In this document: positions 56,072 through 64,000 of the stretch, piece after piece
Numbering within the stretch: the first letter of the stretch is position 1
How the letters are laid out: each line of letters starts with the position of its first letter
DNA from: Parvibacillus sp035426385
Lineage (GTDB): Bacteria > Bacteroidota > Bacteroidia > Chitinophagales > Saprospiraceae
Assembly: GCA_035426385.1 (NCBI GenBank)
Contig: DAOLZQ010000005.1
Location: 1 to 64,000, forward strand
Direction: 5' to 3'
DNA length: 64,000 bases
The notes under the pieces: model-generated
Database searches by the model: none
The model's input: the letters and a program-made list of their open reading frames with translations, nothing else
What the model was told of the DNA's origin: nothing
Program-made: the position numbers and the translations under genes

Positions 56072-56784
56072 TTGTATTGATCAAACTCCTCTTGGCACAT
56101 TTTATAGGAGACTTTCTATTGCAGCCCAAATCATGGGTGGATGAAAAGGAAAGGCTCAAAGCGCTGTCGCCAAAATTGTACCTGCATATCTTGATCCACT
56201 GCTTGCTGGTCTTATTGGTGTTGTGGGACTTGAATTACTGGCTACTTGCCTTAATACTCATGATCTCTCATGGTCTTATTGATTTATTAAAACTTTACGC
56301 TCAAAAGGAGACCAACAGGTCAAAGTGGTTTCTATTGGACCAGGCCTTTCATTTTATCATCATTTTGGTCTTATGGTATGTTTGGTTTAATCCGGTTTTG
56401 GATACTCAGCAATGGCTAGATAATATAGACGTCTGGATTTATATAACTGCTTTGTTTTTTATCACACAGGTAGCCGGCATAGTCATTCAGATACTGATGT
56501 CAAAATGGTCAAAGGCATTGAACGAAAATAGCGATGAATCTCTAAGTAGTGCGGGTAAGTACATCGGGATTTTAGAGCGGTTATTTGTCTTCACTTTTGT
56601 GGTAACCGGCAAGTGGGAAGCAATAGGTTTTCTATTAGCCGCAAAATCAGTCTTTCGCTTTGGTGATCTGAAAGAATCCAAGGACCGAAAACTAACTGAA
56701 TATATTTTGATTGGGACACTGTTGAGTTTTAGTATTGCGCTGGCTGCAGGCTTGATCGTACTGCAGATGACGGAAGTGGATTAG
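56068..56784 (+). CDS. DUF3307 membrane protein
   Basis: This 238-residue polytopic membrane protein begins MIVLIKLLLAHFIGDFLLQP, the DUF3307 signature with H, D and Q at fixed spacing. Five to seven hydrophobic segments follow. Conserved polar positions include HILIHCLL, ISHGLIDLLKLY and LDQAFHFIIIL. Function is unknown. The ATG at 56068 overlaps the SatD stop; a longer frame from 55993 runs over satD and is rejected. The pair is a frequent two-gene unit in Bacteroidota and other phyla. Confidence 0.85.
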   Translation: MIVLIKLLLAHFIGDFLLQPKSWVDEKERLKALSPKLYLHILIHCLLVLLVLWDLNYWLLALILMISHGLIDLLKLYAQKETNRSKWFLLDQAFHFIIILVLWYVWFNPVLDTQQWLDNIDVWIYITALFFITQVAGIVIQILMSKWSKALNENSDESLSSAGKYIGILERLFVFTFVVTGKWEAIGFLLAAKSVFRFGDLKESKDRKLTEYILIGTLLSFSIALAAGLIVLQMTEVD

Positions 56785-56864
56785 TGCAGGAGTTAGGGGA
56801 AGAAGAAATACAGGCATCAACTAGGCTAATTCTTAGCATATCATCGCTTCCAATGATATACGAA

Positions 56865-56900
56865 ATTATCGTTTATTGTAGCGATATATCGTACTATCGT
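56865..56900. promoter_or_regulatory. Second copy of the SatD-operon operator
   Basis: 56865-56886 repeats the segment 55341-55362 with 20 of 22 bases identical, followed by more half-sites (tatatcgtactatcgtta). No gene starts directly downstream on either strand. The 330 bp from 56785 to 57114 hold nothing else I can name. Confidence 0.5.
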
Positions 56901-57114
56901 TAGTTTGTATGATAATTGTAAGGAGACTGATTTAGCTGAGCAACTGCGATCTAGATTTGCCATAGAGAGGTAGCATATAGAAAGTTAGCTACCAGTTTCT
57001 GTTCATTCTCTTTCGCGGGCGTCTTTACAATTCTTGGATTCTGTCTAAGTTACAGTGAGATTAAAATCCCATCATTGCTCAACCAAAAAAGCATTGGTAT
57101 TTGTCCTGCTCGAT

Positions 57115-57384
57115 CTAGGATGAAAATTCTTCTACATGCTCGACGGTGTGATTGGGCGGATAAGCATCCCATTATATGTCAGATTTCCTCCAGAACACTT
57201 TCCAGTTATTTTTGACTTTCACATAAGTGGCTTTTACAAGTGGATGTTCCAGTATTATCTTCGGCTTGTTCCATTGAGGTCTGATTTTAAAGATGACGAT
57301 ACTTTGGTTTTGAATCATGTATCCCCTGTCTACCTGGACTTTAGTATCCTCAGAAGGTCTGTTTCTCGATAGAAAATTCTCCAA
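57115..57384 (-). pseudogene. DUF3024-like gene broken by an in-frame stop
   Basis: A frame starting at 57384 (MENFLSRNRPSEDTKVQVDR) reads the typical DUF3024 core (IRPQWNKPKIILEHPLVKAT, WKVFWRKSDI) and then meets TAA at 57172-57174. The same frame continues after the stop with WDAYPPNHTVEHVEEFSS to a TAG at 57115. In this family the position normally holds a lysine (DLKW or DIKW), so one AAA to TAA change explains the break. The C-terminus is also shorter than usual. Either it is a recent pseudogene or the base is an assembly error. Function of DUF3024 is unknown. Confidence 0.65.
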
Positions 57385-57485
57385 TACTTCAATACTTCTA
57401 CTGTTGGTAATAAATCAATTGCGATAAATTGTTAACTATTGTATTCGCAAATCCATTTGAACAATGGAAGTATTTTTTTACCTAA

Positions 57486-57998
57486 TCAATCCTTTAAGAC
57501 TTCTGTAGGTGGCAATAGTGAGACATATTCTTTTATGTGTGCGTTGGGGACCGTGTTTGCCAGATTATAGAGTGAAATATACCATTTCCCATTTATTTTT
57601 CTGACTAGCCCGGAACCACGACAAGGTCCCATCCAGGTCTGGAGGTTTTCATCTATGTGGATTACATTTGGATTGCCCGTAGCTGCATAATGCCTATTGG
57701 AAGCTATAAAATGCCAGGCTTTTTTCCCATCGAAATGTTTGCCTAGATCTTTACCCATAGATGTTCGTGTCCATCGTTCCGTAGCATCTGTGCCGATGTA
57801 AACTGCATCGGGTGTCATTCGACTAAAGAAGCCGGAACTGTCCCCTAGAGATGCGGCTGCATGCCATTCATCCAGGGTATGTGTGATCGCTGTGAGGTCT
57901 GAGGAGGGAAGCAGGAATCTCTCACTTGGCCGACAAGACAATAGAAGGAATGCCGAAAGCAGTAAAAAATAAACCTTATTTTGGTTACTTATAGCCAT
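57486..57998 (-). CDS. SnoaL-like lipoprotein
   Basis: This 170-residue protein has a lipoprotein signal (VYFLLLSAFLLLSC, cysteine near residue 22). A SnoaL-like/DUF4440 alpha-beta barrel domain follows (LDEWHAAASLGDSSGFFSRM, PDAVYIGTDATERWT, GLVRKINGKWYISLYNLAN). Members of this fold are small-molecule binding or hydrolase-like proteins. The pattern D-A-V-Y-I-G-T-D-A is usual for the SnoaL_3 subgroup. No catalytic assignment is possible. It is a lone gene. Confidence 0.82.
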   Translation of the reverse strand: MAISNQNKVYFLLLSAFLLLSCRPSERFLLPSSDLTAITHTLDEWHAAASLGDSSGFFSRMTPDAVYIGTDATERWTRTSMGKDLGKHFDGKKAWHFIASNRHYAATGNPNVIHIDENLQTWMGPCRGSGLVRKINGKWYISLYNLANTVPNAHIKEYVSLLPPTEVLKD

Positions 57999-58082
57999 TG
58001 AATTGAATTTTTCTTATAAAATTAGAATATGATTTGATATATTCGCTTAAATGAATCAATTGATCACCATCAAATCATTTTC

Positions 58083-59639
58083 ATGCTAGTCAAAACATAT
58101 GCCAGTGCTACCCACGGGGTAGATGCTCAGACCATCACCGTCGAAGTTAATGCCGGGGGCATGGTCGCAGCCGGAAAACTCGGCTACTTCTTAGTCGGGC
58201 TACCTGATAATGCTGTGAAAGAAAGCTATCAGCGCATCGAAGCAGCCATCAAGAATGTCGGCCTGGTCTTTCCTCGCATCAAGACGACCGTCAATCTCGC
58301 ACCGGCGGATATTCGCAAGGAAGGAGCGGCGTATGATCTGCCCATTGCAGTAGGTATGCTGGCAGCCACTGACTCTTGTGTAGCTGAAGAACTGGACAAG
58401 TATATCATCCTGGGTGAATTATCCTTGGATGGTGATTTGCGCCCGATCAAAGGTGCTCTCTCTATCGCCATTCAGGCACGTAAAGATGGATTTAAGGGGT
58501 TTATACTTCCCGAACAAAATGCACGGGAAGCAGCTATAGTAAATGATCTAACCGTCTATGGTGTCAAGAGTCTTAGAGATGTAATTGATTTCTTCAATGG
58601 TGACCGTGAACTCATACCCACTATTGTGAATACACGGGAAGAATTTTTTAATCAACACGAAGACTACCTGGAGGATTTTGCAGAGGTCAAAGGCCAGGAA
58701 AACATCAAGCGAGCACTGGAGATAGCTGCTGCCGGCGGACACAATGTAATCCTGATCGGACCCCCCGGTGCCGGAAAGACCATGCTGGCCAAGCGACTGC
58801 CCACTATACTGCCCGCACTGACTCTCAAAGAAGCACTCGAGACTACTAAGATTCACTCCGTAGCCGGTATTCTTCCCCCGGGCGCATCACTCATTACGAG
58901 ACGACCATTTCGCTCACCTCATCATACCATCAGTGATGTAGCGCTTGTGGGCGGTGGCACGAATCCGCGTCCCGGTGAGATCTCACTTGCTCATAATGGC
59001 GTACTGTTTCTAGATGAATTGCCTGAATTTAAGCGGGATGCACTGGAAGTGATGCGCCAGCCTATGGAAGAGCGCCACGTGACCATCAGCCGTGCCAAAC
59101 AAACTATTGATTATCCCGCCAGCCTCATGCTAGTAGCTTCTATGAATCCCTGCCCTTGCGGATATTACAATCACCCGGAGAAAGACTGTGTCTGTGCCGC
59201 CGGAGTAGTCAAAAAATACCTCAACAAAATCTCAGGACCACTCCTCGATCGTATCGATATCCACGTAGAAGTGACGCCCGTATCGTATGATAAACTGACA
59301 GATTACGAACATACCAATGAGACCAGTGCCGAGATCCGCATTCGCGTCGAACAAGCCAGGCAAGTGCAGGAAGAACGGTTTAAGGAGCTTAAAGATATAT
59401 ATAGCAATGCCCAGATGCCCGGTAAAATGGTGCGTGAAGTGTGCGCCCTAACTCCCGCCGGCATCAATCTTCTGAAAGCAGCTATGAACAAGATGCAACT
59501 CTCAGCGCGTGCTTACGACCGCATACTCAAAGTTTCACGTACCATCGCAGATCTGGAAGGAAGTCCCGATATCAAAATCGAACACTTGGCAGAGGCCATT
59601 CATTTTCGTAGCCTGGACAGGCAGGCCTGGGCAGGTTGA
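58083..59639 (+). CDS. YifB/ComM-type Mg-chelatase-like AAA+ ATPase
   Basis: This 518-residue protein has the three parts of the YifB family: an N-terminal Lon-protease-like ChlI domain (GLPDNAVKESYQRIEAAIKN), an AAA+ core with Walker A GPPGAGKTMLAKR (near residue 226) and Walker B FLDELPEF, and a C-terminal Mg_chelatase_C domain (LSARAYDRILKVSRTIADLE). A cysteine-rich insert (MNPCPCGYYNHPEKDCVCA) is characteristic. The ComM member is a helicase that helps integrate foreign DNA during natural transformation. That role is likely but not shown here. It is a single gene. Confidence 0.95.
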   Translation: MLVKTYASATHGVDAQTITVEVNAGGMVAAGKLGYFLVGLPDNAVKESYQRIEAAIKNVGLVFPRIKTTVNLAPADIRKEGAAYDLPIAVGMLAATDSCVAEELDKYIILGELSLDGDLRPIKGALSIAIQARKDGFKGFILPEQNAREAAIVNDLTVYGVKSLRDVIDFFNGDRELIPTIVNTREEFFNQHEDYLEDFAEVKGQENIKRALEIAAAGGHNVILIGPPGAGKTMLAKRLPTILPALTLKEALETTKIHSVAGILPPGASLITRRPFRSPHHTISDVALVGGGTNPRPGEISLAHNGVLFLDELPEFKRDALEVMRQPMEERHVTISRAKQTIDYPASLMLVASMNPCPCGYYNHPEKDCVCAAGVVKKYLNKISGPLLDRIDIHVEVTPVSYDKLTDYEHTNETSAEIRIRVEQARQVQEERFKELKDIYSNAQMPGKMVREVCALTPAGINLLKAAMNKMQLSARAYDRILKVSRTIADLEGSPDIKIEHLAEAIHFRSLDRQAWAG

Positions 59640-59813
59640 CAATAATTTTTTGTAGTGGGTCGCAGTTTTCTAGCTTAATAACAGACAGCAGAATTTCAAT
59701 GCTTCAAAGGAACTGGAGTGTTCTTCTTCCATATTTTAAATGCATTACGCATATATTTTCACACTTTTATTCTAATCTGCTGCAAAAAATCACCGTTTAT
59801 TCAGGCGTTTAAG

Positions 59814-59821
59814 TATATTTC
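59814..59821 (+). promoter_or_regulatory. Candidate -7 box of the permease gene
   Basis: TATATTTC matches TAnnTTTG except in the last base and lies 21 bp before the permease ATG. Confidence 0.3.
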
Positions 59822-59842
59822 CGCACTAAAATAGATATCTGT

Positions 59843-61336
59843 ATGGGAATGATGACCAAAAAACCGTTAAAGCTCCTCCTCGAGGAAGCCAACGCTGAAG
59901 GACAGGGTACTCTTAAGCGAACATTAAATGGAGTAGCGCTCATCGCGTTGGGTATCGGTGCCATCATCGGAGCAGGCCTGTTCGTACGCACAGCTGCTGC
60001 GGCTGCGCAGAATGCAGGACCATCCGTCACACTTGCTTTTGTATTGGCGGGTATTGGGTGTGCCTTTGCGGGCATGTGTTATGCTGAGCTTTCGTCATCT
60101 ATTCCCATATCTGGTAGCGCATATACCTATACTTTCGCCACTATGGGAGAGTTCCTGGCCTGGATCATTGGTTGGGACTTGGTACTGGAGTATGCAGTAG
60201 GTGCTGCTACAGTGGGTATCGCCTGGAGTGAATATCTGAATAACTTTCTAACTCAGGTCTTACATGCCGCGCCCATACCGTACCAGTGGTGTCATAGTCC
60301 CTTTCAGACTTCTCCGGAGGGTGTCCAGGGAATCATTAATCTACCTGCCGTCTTCATCGTGGTGATACTCAGTCTCCTGCTGATACGAGGTATTAGTGAG
60401 AGTGCAGTAGTAAATAATATAATCGTGGTGGTGAAGGTGACTATTGTCATCCTCATCATAGCATTAGGTTGGAAATTCATGAATCCGGCCAATCATACAC
60501 CATATATCCCGGAAGCAACCAAATACACTGACCACAATGGTATCACCTACAATTTTGGTGGCATTATGGGTATCCTGGGTGCTGCTGGTACTGTGTTCTT
60601 TGCCTTTATAGGTTTCGACGCCGTGAGTACGGCCGCACAGGAGACCAAGAATCCAAAGCGCAATCTACCCATCGGTATTTTGGGCTCATTAGTGATTTGT
60701 ACCGTGCTATATATATTATTTGGTTATGTACTTACCGGTCTGGCACCGGTGGAATTTTTCCGTGATCCTACCCAGGGAGCTGAAGCGAGTGTATCAGCAG
60801 CGATTACTACATTCATGCCGGGTTACGCTTGGCTGAGTGGATTTGTCACCATTGCGATATTAGCTGGATTTAGTTCGGTCATACTGGTGATGATGCTGGG
60901 ACAGAGCCGTGTATTTTATTCGATGAGCCGTGATGGATTACTGCCTGAAGTATTTAGTAAAATCCATCCTAAATATAAAACACCTTATCGGGGTAATCTG
61001 GTCATCATGGTGCTGGTAGGACTCTTTGCAGCTTTCGTGCCCATCGACGTGGTGGGCCACATGACCAGTATAGGTACCTTATTTGCCTTTATACTGGTGT
61101 GTATTGCAGTAATCATATTGCGCAAGACAGAACCCGATATGCCCAGGCATTTTAAGTCGCCATTAGTTCCTTTATTCCCGATACTGGGTGTAGTCGCCTG
61201 TACACTGATGATCTTCGGTCTGGGCTGGGAGAACTGGATGCGGTTGTTTATCTGGTTAGCTATCGGACTGGTGATCTATTTCGCTTATGGAAGACATCAC
61301 AGTCATATGAAAAACTATAAGGACAAGGATAACTAA
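59843..61336 (+). CDS. APC-family amino-acid permease
   Basis: This 497-residue inner-membrane transporter has 12-13 predicted helices. The first helix carries the substrate/ion motif GIGAIIGAGLFV, followed by the consensus SSSIPISGSAYTYTFATMGE. The conserved FFAFIGFDAVSTAAQETKNP is typical of the cationic amino-acid transporter (CAT) branch of the APC superfamily. It probably imports an amino acid by proton symport or exchange. Its stop overlaps that of the convergent SDR gene by 4 bp. Confidence 0.93.
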   Translation: MGMMTKKPLKLLLEEANAEGQGTLKRTLNGVALIALGIGAIIGAGLFVRTAAAAAQNAGPSVTLAFVLAGIGCAFAGMCYAELSSSIPISGSAYTYTFATMGEFLAWIIGWDLVLEYAVGAATVGIAWSEYLNNFLTQVLHAAPIPYQWCHSPFQTSPEGVQGIINLPAVFIVVILSLLLIRGISESAVVNNIIVVVKVTIVILIIALGWKFMNPANHTPYIPEATKYTDHNGITYNFGGIMGILGAAGTVFFAFIGFDAVSTAAQETKNPKRNLPIGILGSLVICTVLYILFGYVLTGLAPVEFFRDPTQGAEASVSAAITTFMPGYAWLSGFVTIAILAGFSSVILVMMLGQSRVFYSMSRDGLLPEVFSKIHPKYKTPYRGNLVIMVLVGLFAAFVPIDVVGHMTSIGTLFAFILVCIAVIILRKTEPDMPRHFKSPLVPLFPILGVVACTLMIFGLGWENWMRLFIWLAIGLVIYFAYGRHHSHMKNYKDKDN

Positions 61337-62145
61337 AGTCTGATGTACAGATCCGGGAATAGTTCACTGCCCGGTGTGACTGCATAGCCTTCGAAATCAG
61401 TTACACCTGATCTTTTAAGTATCAATTCGTCAATGTCAAAATTGCCGGTGTAACCCGTCGGTTCTGCCAGTAATGCAATTACAGCATCTGCCATGATCTC
61501 CGGCTTACGGGCTCCCGCGCATAGTTGTGCTCCGCCTGGCATATTGGCGATAGCTGCGGTGGCGATCAGCGTTCTGGGCCATAGTGAATTTACCTTAATA
61601 CCTGCAGACTTAAATTCTGCTGCCCAGCCCAGTGTGAGTAGTGACATATTGTATTTGGATATGGTATAGACCACGTGGTTTTCAAACCAGTCCGGATCAA
61701 TATCTAGTGGTGGTGAAAAAGAAATTATGTTAGCCTTATTGCTCTTTGTGAGCCAGGGCAGGCAGTATTTGCCCGCCAGAAAGGTTCCCCGCACATTGAT
61801 ATCGAGCATCAGATCCAGTTGTTTTGGGGCCAAACTCTCAGTGTCCTGAAGTGTGATGGCAGATGCGTTATTGATGAGCAAGTCAATTCCACCCATTTTT
61901 CCTGCTACCTCGTCTATAGCCTCTTTCAGTCTTTCTTCCTCACGGATATCCACCTGCATCGGGTAAGCAGTTCCTCCGGCGGCGTTGATTTCTTCAGCGA
62001 CAGAATAGATGGTTCCCTCGAGGCGCGGATGAGGTTCAGTCGTCTTAGCCAATATGGCGATGTGTGCGCCTTCTGACGCCAGTCTTAATGCTACAGCCCG
62101 GCCAATACCTCTCGAACCGCCGGTAATCACTACTTTCCAACTCAT
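61333..62145 (-). CDS. Short-chain dehydrogenase (HSDL2-like)
   Basis: This 270-residue classical SDR has the cofactor motif GGSRGIG (near residue 9), NNAS (near 92), and a YxxxK active site in YTISKYNMS. The usual catalytic serine is in FSPPL. The stretch LWPRTLIATAAIANMPGG and the early AKTTEPHPRLEGTI match the branch annotated as hydroxysteroid dehydrogenase-like 2 or citronellol-type SDRs. It would reduce or oxidise an unknown lipid-like alcohol with NAD(P). It overlaps the permease gene tail to tail. Confidence 0.9.
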   Translation of the reverse strand: MSWKVVITGGSRGIGRAVALRLASEGAHIAILAKTTEPHPRLEGTIYSVAEEINAAGGTAYPMQVDIREEERLKEAIDEVAGKMGGIDLLINNASAITLQDTESLAPKQLDLMLDINVRGTFLAGKYCLPWLTKSNKANIISFSPPLDIDPDWFENHVVYTISKYNMSLLTLGWAAEFKSAGIKVNSLWPRTLIATAAIANMPGGAQLCAGARKPEIMADAVIALLAEPTGYTGNFDIDELILKRSGVTDFEGYAVTPGSELFPDLYIRL

Positions 62146-62290
62146 CTTTATCTATTTTATTTTCAATAAATGTAGGCAAAAAGAGGATAGGAGACATTGG
62201 CTTTCGGCTTCGATAACGTCTTTGTCCCAAGCCACCTTCACTTTATTTATCCTACAGCTTCCAGCCTATTGCTTACATCTTTGTCATTTT

Positions 62291-62360
62291 TGGGCGTGCC
62301 CCCGCCTCCGGCAGGGTCGGTGCCTACAGGGGTTCGCTTTGCTCCGTACTAAGGGCTTTT
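62291..62360 (+). repeat. GC-rich interspersed repeat, copy 1
   Basis: The segment gggcgtgcccccgcctccgg and the following gggtcggtgcctacagg...ttcgctttgctcc contrast in base composition with the AT-rich surroundings. They match, in the other orientation, the element at 63760-63945. I recall such gggcgtg-ccccgcc elements as dispersed repeats in many Bacteroidota. The rest of the 579-bp gap 62146-62724 has no gene; it also holds the heptamer repeat at 62677. Confidence 0.5.
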
Positions 62361-62676
62361 ATGACAGGTATCTCAACTTTGCCAAAGGAGTAGAATAATG
62401 ACTTTGCTCAGTATAAGATATTAGGCTAATGACGCCCTTAGCACCGCGGCCCTTTCGGTACCTCACGCTTTTGCAATGCAAGTTAGCTCGATAATAATGT
62501 CACCTACTCTGGGTTCTGTCTTATACCAAGAATCTTTTCTATAATAATTTTTCACCTTCGGTTAATCGCTTTTTGGTCTTCACATATTGGTATGTTGAAC
62601 TAATTCAGCGTAATTGAAAGCTCAAAGCAACTCTTTTCATTTGTTCCAAATATTACCCAATACAAAGCCCAAACCC

Positions 62677-62711
62677 CAAAGACCAAAGACCAAAGACCAA
62701 AGACCAAAGAT
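62677..62711 (+). repeat. Heptamer tandem repeat (caaagac)5
   Basis: Five consecutive 7-bp units caaagac (the last caaagat) end 14 bp before the stop side of the K+ channel gene. Since 7 is not a multiple of 3 and the repeat is non-coding, length changes would be harmless to genes. Confidence 0.8.
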
Positions 62712-62724
62712 CAAACCCGGCAGT

Positions 62725-63522
62725 TTAGTCTAATTTTTCTATTAACACTCCGCAATTATTACAGTATTTTGCCTCCACAGGATTGGTATGATTGCACTTC
62801 GGACAGGTGTCGGTTCGGTTTCGAGCCTTTGCCATCTCTATAGTAAATATTCCTGTGGGGACAGCAATAATAGCGTATCCCATGATCATCACAACTGAAG
62901 AAATAACCTTACCGATAGCAGACTGAGGAACCATGTCTCCATACCCCACCGTAGTGATGGTTACTATAGCCCAATACATGCTCTGTGGAATACTTGTAAA
63001 TCCCTTTTCTCCTCCTTCTACTACATACATTAGTGTCCCCATGACGACTACTATAGCCAGCATTGTAAATAGAAAAACACTCAGTTTGTGGATACCTGAT
63101 TTTAGTGCTCGTAACAGAACGATTGACTCCGAATTAAATCGCGCCAGTTTTAATATCCTGAATACCCGCAGTAATCTGAATATCCGCACAATGATCAGAT
63201 AATGGTAACCGAATAAAAAAAAGCTTAGATAAGTAGGCAATATGGCCAGTAGATCGATGCCACCCCAAAAACTGGTGATGTATTTTATTGGTTTGGGGCT
63301 GATCATAATCCTCAATAAATACTCGATCGTAAAAATTATAGTCAGCGACCATTCAACAACGAGGAAAATGTTGTGGTATTTAATGCCCAGCTCCGGCACA
63401 CTCTCCAGCATGACCACCAGCACACTAAATAATATAACCCAGAGTAGCCAGATATCGAACTTTTTTCCCGCTGTAGTGTCTGTCCCAAATACTATTCTAT
63501 ATAATCTGCTCCGGCTTATCAT
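62725..63522 (-). CDS. Voltage-gated K+ channel with C-terminal zinc ribbon
   Basis: This 265-residue Kv-type channel subunit (ion transport family) forms tetramers in the inner membrane. Six helices S1-S6 are visible, with the voltage-sensor S4 VRIFRLLRVFRILKLARF (basic residue every third position). The pore loop MYWAIVTITTVGYGDMVP carries the K+ selectivity filter TVGYGD. After S6 comes a short tail with CPKC-x10-CNNC, a zinc-ribbon-like motif (about residues 240-258). Such a metal-binding tail is unusual for a compact bacterial Kv channel. It is a lone gene. Confidence 0.92.
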   Translation of the reverse strand: MISRSRLYRIVFGTDTTAGKKFDIWLLWVILFSVLVVMLESVPELGIKYHNIFLVVEWSLTIIFTIEYLLRIMISPKPIKYITSFWGGIDLLAILPTYLSFFLFGYHYLIIVRIFRLLRVFRILKLARFNSESIVLLRALKSGIHKLSVFLFTMLAIVVVMGTLMYVVEGGEKGFTSIPQSMYWAIVTITTVGYGDMVPQSAIGKVISSVVMIMGYAIIAVPTGIFTIEMAKARNRTDTCPKCNHTNPVEAKYCNNCGVLIEKLD

Positions 63523-63759
63523 CCCAAATGTGGCATTTGTAAATTAAGGTACAAATGTGGGGGTTTAAAACCTATTATTCAAGTTCATCAGTTAAATCAT
63601 CAATAGTACACTCAACTTGCCCCCCTATAACTTGATAAGAAAACATTGAAATTGATGTGCTCAGGATGAAGATTATTGCACGGAGAGTTTAACTCACAAG
63701 TATTTAGGCGCCAAACATGCAGTGTGAAGGATAAAAATTAGGAGGCACACGGTAGCCGC

Positions 63760-63945
63760 GGACACGACTGACATCAGGGGTGAAGTAATGCGGCTTGCAT
63801 GCTAAGTGCAAAAGCGCTAATAAAGCGAAGCGAGCCTAAGTGCGCACTGCGTGAAGGATAGTAGCGGACATAGCGAGCATCGCCTCGCTATAAAGCGAAT
63901 AGCCTGACGCCGCCGTAGGCGGGGACACGCCCTAGTGAAGTCAAT
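63760..63945 (-). repeat. GC-rich interspersed repeat, copy 2 (inverted)
   Basis: On the minus strand this begins gggcgtgtccccgcctacgg and continues through several gct-rich stretches such as tagcgaggcgatgctcgcta. The hairpin ccgcc-gta-ggcgg is at about 63911-63923. The beginning resembles copy 1 at 62291. The gap 63523-63959 holds no gene besides this. Confidence 0.5.
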
Positions 63946-63959
63946 TGTTAAATAGAGAG

Positions 63960-64000
63960 CTAATAGTTCAGGTCTTCACCGTTTTTATTGAGCCAGCGGT
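63960..64000 (-). CDS. Possible C-terminal end of a gene cut by the window
   Basis: The minus strand from the window edge can be read as RWLNKNGEDLNY followed by TAG at 63960-63962. Twelve codons are too few for identification; the composition looks protein-like and the GC-rich repeat begins right after. It may also be chance. Confidence 0.3.
   Translation of the reverse strand, partial: RWLNKNGEDLNY

Noticed and set aside
57136..57372. Plus-strand frame of 78 codons
   Set aside because: It is antisense to the DUF3024-like pseudogene, which has the recognisable protein pattern.

Overview
The window is chromosomal DNA of a Bacteroidota bacterium, most likely a Saprospiria-type lineage (the phylum is well supported, the class is a guess from overall gene flavour). 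The supporting signs are a full-length SprA translocon of the type IX secretion system (T9SS), two proteins with T9SS C-terminal sorting domains, a TonB-dependent receptor, DUF4331 proteins, -7 boxes of the TAnnTTTG type, and starts without Shine-Dalgarno sequences. A run of exactly 100 N at 29964-30063 marks a scaffold gap, so this is a draft or metagenome assembly. No rRNA, tRNA, CRISPR array, prophage or plasmid functions were seen.

Layout. 1-1300: a REP-like repeat array in both orientations around a small IS200-type (RAYT) transposase. 1344-10117: mostly housekeeping genes: an S9A prolyl oligopeptidase, a GT4 glycosyltransferase, a HupE/UreJ-like membrane protein, AsnRS, a fructosamine-kinase-like protein, a GT9 heptosyltransferase-like enzyme and an orphan MoxR ATPase. 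10366-29963: a large minus-strand surface locus. It holds a sensor kinase (cut by the gap), a LytTR response regulator, a predicted beta-barrel protein, a ~3200-residue exported giant, a multi-FN3 protein and a T9SS-sorted LRR/FN3/PKD protein. 30327-38695: a plus-strand cluster of two DUF4331 proteins, a TPR lipoprotein, a second HupE/UreJ-like protein and a TonB-dependent receptor. 38901-41123: an esterase-like hydrolase and an ECF sigma/anti-sigma pair. 41396-49568: sprA and ruvA. 50555-55059: an M1 aminopeptidase and a TPR protein. 55427-56784: a SatD-DUF3307 pair with repeated operator-like DNA. 57115-63522: a DUF3024 pseudogene, a SnoaL-like lipoprotein, a YifB/ComM ATPase, an amino-acid permease, an SDR and a voltage-gated K+ channel. 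The right end carries a GC-rich interspersed repeat and perhaps the tail of one more gene.

How the parts may work together. The most striking signal is a pair of direct repeats of the type gttctgaa(a/g)tgt, spaced exactly 21 bp. It occurs once in front of the beta-barrel/giant/FN3 operon and again just beyond the gap, upstream of the kinase-regulator pair. This is the architecture expected of LytTR-bound sites and suggests that the two-component system controls both itself and the giant surface operon. The second candidate system is the DUF4331-TPR-HupE-TonB receptor cluster, which looks like an envelope uptake or sensing module of unknown ligand. SprA would export the sorted LRR protein and one of the two DUF4331 proteins.
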